From the NCBI RefSeq assembly GCF_002234675.1, contig NC_019873.2, forward strand, positions 11,864,735 through 11,928,734: DNA of 64,000 bases. Reading direction: 5' to 3'. Shown piece by piece: positions 55,487-64,000 of this stretch. How positions within the stretch are numbered: the stretch's first letter is position 1; the number at the start of each line of letters is the position of its first letter. This DNA comes from Oryzias latipes (taxonomy: Eukaryota; Chordata; Actinopteri; Beloniformes; Adrianichthyidae). A model generated the notes under the pieces. It saw only the letters and a list, made by a program, of their open reading frames with translations, was not told the origin of the DNA and searched no databases. Position numbers and translations under genes: made by a program.

Positions 55487-56938
55487 CAAAATGATTTTCT
55501 CAGTCTTAATTACATATTGCCTTTAATGAGACTTATTCCAAACGAGGAGGACAGGATCACACATCATATAAATGTGTAAACTAATACAGGTCATTTATGA
55601 GGTGTTTATCAGTTGCAAAAAATAAATAAAATCAATTGAATCGATTTGAAACTTAAAAAGTTCATATGCAATATGTGATATGAATTTTTAAAAAAGATTA
55701 GAGTTTTTAGATTTCTGGGGGGGGCACTGCTTGATGCTGGCTTTTAATATTAGAATTCCTAATAATGCAGGTTTTTAGAGTATGTAAAAAGAATGCAAAG
55801 TATCTAAATACCCAACCAGCATCAGTTGATGGGAATTCTGCTCCACCAAGTTATTTAACGTCATACTTTTCTAAATACCTTAAGGTTTCATGTTTTTTGC
55901 CTATATAATTTCACATTTTTTGCATAGTTTATTGCTGTTTTATTCATACAGAACAGTCAAAATCTGATGGAAATCATTTAGGATTCGTCCTGATGCAGTG
56001 CTGTGAAAACCTTCATGTGCTGGCTCCACTATTCAGTTATGTCAGAGCTAAAAAACTACTTTCCTTTGTGAAAAACGCTGTAAGCCCTCCAGGTGAGGAT
56101 TACATGTTGTTTTTAAACTGCTCATCTTTCAGTTGGTTGTCTGCTGCTCGAATGAAGCCGATGAAGACGGCAAAAGAAGAGTATGAAAGGAATGAATGTG
56201 GTGGATAAACAGGGATCTGTATGAACGCTGTGGACTTTATTTGAACTGCAGACGAGGTTTTTTTTGAGAAACGAGGTTGTTTTATTCAAGTCAGACGTGC
56301 TGAATGTGATGCTCCCCCCAGAATGACACAGTGGAGGGCAGATACGGGGCCGGGCAGAACGTGACGTGAGCCAGGACTTACACAGAGCGCTGCCGGTGGC
56401 CCAAAAATCAGAAAAAAACATTTTCCTCTGATTCAGTGAGAGTTTTTGGCAGCTGTTCTCTCGGAGGATGAGTGTTGGACAGAGTGAAGGCAGGTTTTCA
56501 TGCGTGGATGATGCTTTGGCCTCTGACAGGTGGAGAAAAAACCCCACATTTGTCTGTTTGCTTGCAGAAATGTGCAATCACATGTTTACAGTTGATTTAT
56601 TCATGCTTGCTTTTCAGATTACAGATCTGATCCGCTTCACTCATAAAGTTAGTCTTCTGTGCCACATAATGATCAGTGTATTCACCTGTAATACTGTAGA
56701 AAATAAAAGGGCTGATTCCTTTCGTAGCCTTTTAACCTTTTGAAAGCATGCAGAGTAAATGCTAAACACAGAGACCCCGGAAAATAACATTTTTAGGCGT
56801 TTGAATGAAGTCAGTCGCAGGTGACCTGCTGCTAATCAGCTGACTGTGACTTTTGCTGCTGCTCCACAGCAGAAGCACCTGCCACAGAGTCCTTGTTCTT
56901 GTGTGGTTGTTCAGACGGTTCAGATTTAGATTATTTAA

Positions 56939-57537
56939 AGACCCACTCCGATTAAAATTGTGTCTCTAACATGTTCTTGTGGCATTTTTCTAATGATGGA
57001 AGAGATATATGAAAAAATTTAAGATTAAAACTGCATTTCTGAATATTTCTTGATTCAAATTGTTGTGAATCAGGAGCAGATGAAAAGATGTCGTTTGAAA
57101 AAGCTTGTAGTTGTGACGTAGAAGTTTCAATCGGCAAGTCACAAGCTCCCTGATCTGCTCCAGTCTGATGCATCCACTTGTAGACAAATAAATCCATGTT
57201 GGTGTTTGTTTTCCTCGTCAGAGCAGGAATCTGGATCAGAACTGTACGGCTGGATGGCTCCAGTATTGCTTGCTGTTTTTGTTGTACTCATAATGATGTT
57301 AGGCTAGGGGCCATAAGCTAGCGGGAGAGCATGTAAACAGATGGATGACGGGAAGTGTGAGTGGGCTTACTCCACGGCAACAGTCCTTAGAGACAAATTG
57401 CGAATGAACTACTGCCACTCTGCAGAAACTATGTCCTTGAGTACAACTTTTTAATTTTGGCTAAAAACGGTATAAGCATAATTAAAAGACCACTGGAGAC
57501 CCTTTTACAATTGATCAAAAGATGATTGAGTGTGACT
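56939..57537 (+). mobile_element. TTAA-flanked miniature element family A, full copy
   Basis: Bounded by TTAA at 56935-56938 and 57538-57541, starting agacccactccgattaaaat and ending gattgagtgtgact. All family landmarks are present, including 'gaatcaggagcagatgaaaa' and 'tgcagaaactatgtcc'. Confidence 0.7.
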
Positions 57538-58507
57538 TTAAGTTTTCCATGTCTACAACAGCAGGTGAGGGGGACGCTCCCATGATGACAGGAAGTTTTA
57601 GGGCAGTTCAACACAGTGTTGGCCACACCTCATTCAGGGATTGACTTCTTCGTTTGGCTGCTGTAAAAGCTCATCCGAGGTCCAGATTGCAGAAAAGCTC
57701 TACCCAAAAAGAAAGCAGTGTAACATCTGAGAGATGCGCTGGAACATCTGTCCCGTACACTGAAAATCTGAAGCTGAATGAGACAAAGCTGAGGGTCAGC
57801 ATTTACCTAATGAAGAGTCAGACAATGAACTGTCAAACGGCTAAAGAAGATCTTTAGCAACATAAACAGAAGCAGCTTCAGTGGTGGCCTTTGGAGCAAC
57901 AGGGCTGTGGCTGCAGAGACACCAAAGATCCTTTAAAGCCATCAAGTGTTTGTGCTGCTGATTTGGAAGTATTGGCTTTCCTGGCCTGGGGCTTCGCTTC
58001 AGGGCAGCTCCCTGCTCAGATTAGACTCATTAGCTTGAACCGTAATGAAAGGAAATCGTTAAAGGTTTAATGAATCTCATCTAAATGTTCAGATGCTTCC
58101 CAGTTGTAATTGTTTTCCAACAGTTTTCACGCTCAATCAAGATTCCACTGCACCCAGACAGCGTCTCCCCTCCTCCGTCTACAGTTTCCACTCTGTCTGA
58201 GTCATTACTGCTGCTGTGTTTGTGTTTCTGCTTCAGGCGTTGGGTAAATACCTTTGCAGGAGTACGTTTTCTCCCACCTCCCTCCCTCCATTACCTTCAC
58301 TAATGACGTTTACACATCTGCTGAGAAGAGCCTCCACTCGTCTCTCTGTCTCCTCTCTATCTGACTCTTCTGCTAAAGTGCACAAACACAGACAGAATCA
58401 CATTCTTGACGAACGCGTAACAGACCTCCCACCAGCAAATGTTACAAATCGGAATAATTATTCAGATGGGTGCAGATGTTACAAAGTTTGCAAAAAGTGC
58501 AATAAAA

Positions 58508-58640
58508 AAATGGCATCCATCTATTTTCTTAACTCGCTGAATTCCTGATCACTGGACTACCAGAGCCTAACCCGACTAGTGTTGGGTGAAGACGGGGTGC
58601 ACACTAGGCGGGTCGCCAGCCTGTCGCAGGGCCCCACGCT
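58508..58640. repeat. Dispersed fish repeat, 'gtcgccagcctgtcgcagggcc' type
   Basis: The string 'atggcatccatctattttctt' followed about 75 bases later by 'gacggggtgcacactaggcgggtcgccagcctgtcgcagggcc' matches a widespread fish repeat. It is degraded here. Confidence 0.5.
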
Positions 58641-58804
58641 CACACATCCATGCACACATAGTCACATCAGTCATCTTTGAGTGGCCTCGCCCAACCTTAC
58701 CCTGCTGAGCATCTCTATCCATGAGTCTCAGGTCAGCTGATCAGCTGCTCTTTGAGTTAGAAGGTCTAAAAGGAAGAGTAGGGGAGAACAAGCCTTTTCT
58801 ATCT

Positions 58805-59145
58805 GTGCTCTGAAGCTCTGTAGCGCTTTGCCTCTAAATATTAGACAAGCGTCTTCACTGTCCATTTGTAAAACTCGACTTAAGTCTCAATTTTATAGCC
58901 AAGCTTTTAGTCATGTATGATATTTTGCTGTTATTTTACACTCACGTTTTATTGCGTTTTATGTTTTTACCCTCAATGTTTTCTTTTATTTTGTTCTTAC
59001 CTTCATGCTTGTGTTTATTTTCTTTTATGTTTTTATTCGCTTATTTATTAAATTTGTATTTATTACGTTTAACTTTTAATGTGCAGCGCTTTGTTCAATT
59101 TTAATTGTTTTAAAGCGCTTTATAAATAAAGTTAATTGATTGAAC
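58805..59145 (+). mobile_element. LINE C-terminal fragment and 3' tail
   Basis: The plus strand reads LCSALPLNIRQASSLSICKTRLKSQFYSQAF, the C-terminal 'LWNSLP...FKxRLKTHLF' layout of several fish LINEs. It is followed by T-rich decayed text and the tail 'aaagcgctttataaataaag'. No RT domain remains. Confidence 0.5.
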
Positions 59146-59999
59146 TTAACACAGAATGGAGGGATTTGAACCAGGGCCCTTTCCCCTTCTTCTGCTGATG
59201 ACTCAGCAGAATCTCGTGTACCCTCTGTTCTAAGGTCTCGGGCTAGCTCCCTGGCGCCACTTCTGCCTTCCTTTAACCAAACATGCTTCCAACAGTGAGA
59301 TAGCTGAGGAGATCCCCTGCAGTGTACCATGTGTGTCTGTATGCTCACAGCAAACTTTGCTAGAAGGCTTTTGTAGTACTTCCACTTTGAAGAACTTCGT
59401 TTTCACAGCGGCTCAGGTTCTGAAACGCCTCAGGTAGCTTCAGACTTGCTGAAGCTGAATGACTTGACCCCTCTTCTCTGCGCTTTCAGGCTGAAATGCC
59501 AATGATCCATTTAAGGTTTAGAACACGACAAGAACAAAAAAGACTTTTTACATGGACATCACTGAGACTGTGGAGACCTTTTCAGGGCTCCAGGGGGGCT
59601 GGAGTATTTTTCACACTCCTCTGTAACAATCTGCCTAAACCACAGTACATTATTTTTAAAGGGATTGGTATCAATGCCAAAAAAAACACACCCCAGAGAT
59701 TTTACATGACTGCAATAAATGAGTATTTTTGTTTTTTTCTATGTTAAACCGAAAGTAAACACACAAATATATCGGTATCGTGTGATTTGGAGAAACATTT
59801 CTCTATTAAATGTCTACAAAAACGTTGAAATCCTCAGTAAACTTTCAGTTACAATTGCACAACATAATTTTGCCTTCGTCTCTCAGGTTTTTCAGTCATC
59901 ATTATTAAAATGAAAATACATTGACTTAATAGATCATTTAGGCAGCTATAATATTGTAGCTATGGACACACAAGGTGTATATCTGTATAAACTCCACTG

Positions 60000-60170
60000 T
60001 GATTTTGGCTAAGTTTTATTTTTATTATTTTATTTTTATTATTATCTGCAAGTGAGAGGTAGAGAGGGAGGACAAGGGTACAATAAAGGGGAAAAAGGGG
60101 TAAAGAAGTTGGAGGATGATGAAAGAAACATAGAAGCAGGTAGAATTATAACAAAATAGACGAGTTAGCA
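60000..60170. repeat. Purine-rich repeat resembling the end of the L1-like LINE
   Basis: The text 'ttattttatttttattatt...gagaggtagagagggaggacaagggtacaataaaggggaaaaaggggtaaag' resembles the LINE 3' end near 39400-39520 in layout and composition. The match is loose. Confidence 0.3.
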
Positions 60171-60339
60171 AAGGTTTATCATTATTTTCACATTGATGTC
60201 ATCAAAAGAGCTTCTACAAATTAAGTCATTTCTTACACTGATTACTTTATACACGATTTTGCAGGATATTATTTTACTGCAAGTTTTTCGTCAGTGCCTG
60301 TTTTTCTTACTTTTGAATGGTTACCAGTAAAAGCTAACT

Positions 60340-60770
60340 CACATGCACCCATATGGGGGGATGACCCCTGTTGATGCTGCAGGTTTTGGGTTTTCGAGGC
60401 CCGTGAAGAGTTGTAGAGAGGAGTGGTCTCATCTCAAGGGGGGCACAAATGTATCTTGTAGTTCACTTGAGGCTCGTGCAGTGAAGTATTTGTAAGGCTG
60501 ATGTTAGTTACATGCACTTATGACGTACGGGGATGCTTTCATGCGGTTTCCTTTATTTTATTTTTTTCCTTTTAAGGTGTGAGTACTGGGTCTTTACTGA
60601 CAGCGTTCAAATCCTGCACGCACGGGATGTGCATATGATAAGTGAGTGAGCGCAGGACACCTGTAGGATGACCACACAAACTACAGCCAGGCAGCGTGTA
60701 AGGGATGGTTAAGGTGTTCACACTTATGACTTGAACAGTACTAACAAACTCCTTGCGCAATGCACTGTTT
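60340..60770. repeat. Dispersed repeat family C, copy 2
   Basis: Second copy of the family seen at 25376-25790: 'catgcacc', 'ggttttgggttttcgaggccc', 'gttgtagagag', 'tatcttgtagttcac', 'gcacttatgacgtac' and 'gatgctttcatgc' recur in the same order. It lacks the 67-base insert of copy 1. Confidence 0.5.
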
Positions 60771-61116
60771 TAGCACGATTGGAAAAATGCCTTTGCTGTA
60801 CATTCTGTACTTGGTTTGCTGAATAGGTAGTCCGTTTGTTGCTGAGCCAAAAATTCATTTGCCATCTACGACCGTCGTGATCTAGGTGGTTCAGGCTGCC
60901 TCAGAGTTTAGGATCGACAGATTTCACAATCCAACTCCAGTATAGACCAAACAGCACAATGTGAAAGCACAAAGACACTGGTAGAAATTGCACATCTGCT
61001 TTGTTTCTGTGGAATAGAGGGTGTTATAATGATTACAGAGACTGTGCTGCATCTTGTTCCTCTGCTCCTTGGGACGTCCCTCAAGTTTTTCTGCTTGAAA
61101 ATGTTTAGTTCCTGTC

Positions 61117-61138
61117 CCCCCCCCCCCCCCCCCCCCCA
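61117..61138. repeat. Poly(C) run
   Basis: An uninterrupted C homopolymer of about 21 bases; its length may be a sequencing or assembly artefact. Confidence 0.85.
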
Positions 61139-63161
61139 CTAATTCTACTCAGAGCTGAAAAAGTGGTGAATGTAACTCGAAACCAACGTTTACTTGTGTT
61201 GCTTGGCTGTTTTTAACATTCTGAGCACATTTGTTTTCTGGGTGAGTTTGCTTATGGACAGATTAAAATGTGCACAAATAAGACTGATCTAAGGGTTTAT
61301 CTGCATATAGTTAGCTGTTAACGCATCTATTTACACATGGATACCTGCTCTGTCTGCACACGTTCCCCACGGCAAGTTTGTCACAGCCGTCAAAGAGGTC
61401 ACCGCTTCAGGAGAGTTTTTGAAAGATAGTAAAGTTTCAAATGAATGGTCAGATGGCCTAAAGCGCTGTACTCTGATAGAAATGAGATATTACCATGTTC
61501 AAAACAGGCAGAAAGTCAAATGAAGACATGCTGTCCTCGGAAATAGAAAATGAATTGAAACCAGGAGAGTAGCACTTGCAAAAAAGGTAAAGCAACAACT
61601 GCAGGCAGGGGACAGAAAGCTTAATGCATTTAAAGTAGGAAGTACATCAGGGAAACATGTGGGAATGGAAGGAGGGAAAGGAAGATAAAAGGTGAAGGTG
61701 AAGAAGGCGGAGAAGTGATAAGTGGAGGGGCATGAAGAAAAAAATCAACAGTTGAACGTAAACAGAAAGGGCGAAACCACAGATGAGGTAGACGATGGAC
61801 CGGCATCCACTCCTCGTGTGACATCCCTTTGACTTCTATGCTCTGTCAAGTCTGACCTTTTTTGAGCAACATTTGGAGCAAAGAAAAGACATTTGTTTAT
61901 TCCAAAATGCATAAAGGAAGAAACACACAACCCAAAGGAAAAATAGACTTTTTTGTGAGACAGTATGTGATTATGCTGATAACTGAAGTATTTTTAAGAG
62001 GGAATATTTGATAAAACTAGTAACTTACCTAAAGCTAGAGAAGAGGAACACAGCCAAAACAGTAAGAAGAAAATTCCAAATCGAACACATGAATGATATG
62101 TATTAGATGATATTAGCTGAAGACTTCACTTCACAACTGTTGAGTAAAAAAAAAAAGAAGCTAAACAGAGCAAAAAAATGCAACAATAATTGCAAAAAAC
62201 TACTTAGGTAAAGCTATAAAAATTAATGTTTTTTTTTATAAAGTACAAATTGAAGTCCAAGTTATCATAAAACAAACAAAACTGAGAGTCCAACATTCGT
62301 TGAATAATTAAAAATCTAAAATTTTGTTGAAAATTTTGACTCAAAAAGCTCCAAGTTTTTGAAGGACTTGGATCCTTTTTCTCGAGAAGGTGTGTAGTTT
62401 GCCAACGTCTCTGTGTTTTGATTGTTTAAATTAAATCAAAACCCCACACAGTTGTCTTGTCTAAAAGCGTTGAAGGAAAAGCAACAGTCACATTTAAATA
62501 TTTCAAGGAAAATAAATGCGTGGGCCCTTTTTAATAATTCAGTGCATGCGGCTGAGCGCGCCAGCTGCTGCTCTGCAGGAGGCTGCAGTGGCATCGGAAA
62601 AGAATCTGTTAGGTTTTATATTTGACGTTTAATTTCAAAATTTAGTTTGTATTTCCTGTTTACCTGTAAAGATATGAGATTGGTTTTTGATGCATCTTTT
62701 TTACACAACCAAAAGTTAAAACCCTCTAAACCGTTGCCAATTCTCTTTTTTATTTACTTTATTGTTTCTCTCTTTGTTACTTTCTTGATTTTAACGGAAC
62801 TATTTTTTTTAATTGAAACGTTCAAACCAGGTAGATCCATTATCTAGTTTGTTGGACATTTGGGTTTTCTGTTGTTTTTATTGTTAGGTAACTTTAAATT
62901 GAAGTATCACATTAGCATCACTATATTATCATAATCATTATTTACAATCCATTCAATGCCACCACAAGGGGCATAAGTCAGTGCTTTTGTATGCCTTTCC
63001 CAAGTCCAGGTAAAAGCAGAGAGTTGTTTCAGCATCTGATGTAAAATATGAGTCAAATCAATCATACTGACCACAAAACTTTCACTGTATGTCGGCGCAG
63101 ATTCTCAGTCATCCAGGTCATAATAGAGTTTCTTCAGTTCTGTCCGACTGGTGTTTAGCTA

Positions 63162-63186
63162 GATATATATATATATATATATATAT

Positions 63187-63269
<83 letters not shown>
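63162..63269. repeat. Compound (AT)n-(GATA)n microsatellite
   Basis: About 27 bases of AT repeat pass directly into about 80 bases of perfect GATA tetranucleotide repeat. Confidence 0.97.
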
Positions 63270-63270
<1 letters not shown>

Positions 63271-63576
63271 CTGTAACAAAATCCCCTAATGTCCAACACT
63301 ATAGTGTCTGAGTAACATCCTCATCGTGTCAAAGCATGTGATTTGGAACTTACTTAAACTGCAAACAGACCGTTTTCAAAGTACAATAAATTGAAATAGT
63401 TGTAACTTTGTGTTATGCTGTTTTACATTGATAAGCTACGATTGATGTAGTTTTATTTTGTGGTTTTTAATAGAAATATTTGGTATACAACGGTCAGCTG
63501 TAGGCACTTAGAACAATGTCTAAAAGTACACTTAAAAGAAAAAGAGAGTAAACCCCACTTTTGTCATTAAACTCTC

Positions 63577-63652
63577 TTTCTGCCTGTGGCGCAGAGGTAC
63601 AGTGTTTGACCTCTGATCGGAGATTTGGTGTCGAAGTATCCTTAGGCAAGAC
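63577..63652 (+). mobile_element. Partial tRNA-derived SINE head
   Basis: 'tctgcctgtggcgcagaggtacagtgtttgacc' followed by 'cttaggcaag' resembles the tRNA-like head of the SINE at 6297-6518, without its tail. It abuts the family B copy at 63655. Confidence 0.4.
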
Positions 63653-63654
63653 CA

Positions 63655-64000
63655 TTGACTGTATATGAGAACTGGACTGAGTGTGACGCCATCCATAGAC
63701 AATGGTTTATTTCCCGCTCCAACAAAGTGAAGTCAATCCTTTTGTGATTCAGACGCCGCCATGTTGGAGCCAGAAGTCATCAGTAAGCAATGATTGGTCT
63801 GAGTTGGTCTGAGTCAACATTTCTATGGCAACCATTCTTGCCAATCAGGTGTGAGCTTGTTGGAAGGCCACACCCCTACCAGTTTAATGCGGACTAAACA
63901 CAAAATCTACACAAAATCTGTCAGTCATACGTTTTTAACGTTTGGCGTGAGACCACATACTTTTATTGAGGCATCTGATCGGTCAGGTTATAACTTGAAT
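63655..64000 (-). repeat. Dispersed repeat family B, copy 4, cut by the window end
   Basis: Reverse complement of copies 1 and 2: 'gactgtatatgagaactggactgagtgtgacgccatcc', 'gattggtctgagtt', 'gccaatcaggtgtgagctt', 'ggaaggccacacccctacc' and 'gtgagaccacatacttttattgaggcatctgat' appear in reverse order. It continues beyond base 64000. Confidence 0.65.

Larger units (their letters stand above)
49450..64000. other. Distal 14.5 kb without a confident coding exon
   Basis: Mostly AT-rich DNA with dispersed repeats annotated separately. More complex islands lie at about 50.3-51.5, 52.6-53.2, 54.1-54.85, 56.0-56.9 and 57.85-58.2 kb. If the synteny holds this is wdpcp intron 1 territory, but I recognise no WD-repeat exon. 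Confidence 0.5.

Noticed and set aside
58216..58548. 110-codon plus-strand frame preceded by a cttcag acceptor
   Set aside because: It runs into a recognised dispersed repeat and shows no conserved domain.

Overview
The window is vertebrate, most likely teleost, genomic DNA. It carries three multi-exon genes with GT-AG introns, tRNA-derived SINEs, Tc1/mariner elements, an L1-like LINE, hAT and TTAA-flanked miniature elements, and microsatellites. No prokaryotic operon, CRISPR array, rRNA or tRNA gene was seen. The species is not determined; a small-bodied percomorph or atherinomorph fish is a guess.

Three genes were reassembled exon by exon from intact splice sites and matching codon phases. 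They are peli1 (Pellino E3 ubiquitin ligase, + strand, about 3.5-10.7 kb, 426 aa), ugp2 (UDP-glucose pyrophosphorylase, - strand, 14.6-34.6 kb, 508 aa) and mdh1 (cytosolic malate dehydrogenase, - strand, 38.2-48.8 kb, 333 aa). Order and orientation match the human 2p14-p15 block WDPCP-MDH1-UGP2-VPS54-PELI1, except that only about 3.9 kb without VPS54 separates ugp2 from peli1. The mdh1 start lies in a compact, apparently bidirectional promoter (TATA-like, CCAAT, ZNF143-type and RFX X-box-like motifs). On its far side wdpcp would be expected on the + strand; only two weak candidate 5' exons are visible in the last 15 kb.

Layout: 1-3.5 kb, peli1 upstream DNA with one dispersed repeat; 3.5-10.7 kb, peli1; 10.7-14.3 kb, repeat-rich convergent interval; 14.3-34.6 kb, ugp2, whose introns hold an almost full-length Tc1 copy, a deleted Tc1 copy, a SINE and several miniature elements; 34.6-37.9 kb, ugp2 promoter side and a Rex/CR1-like LINE tail; 37.9-48.9 kb, mdh1 with a three-level transposon nest in intron 7; 49-64 kb, no confident coding exon, many repeat copies, and a few more complex islands that might be regulatory.

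MDH1 (malate-oxaloacetate/NADH shuttling) and UGP2 (UDP-glucose synthesis) are housekeeping metabolic enzymes; Pellino-1 acts in Toll/IL-1 signalling. They are neighbours through conserved synteny, not a pathway. The most interesting coding signal is downstream of the mdh1 stop: TGA CTG followed by 16 in-frame codons ending Ala-Arg-Leu and then TAA. This is the arrangement expected for translational readthrough to a peroxisomal isoform.
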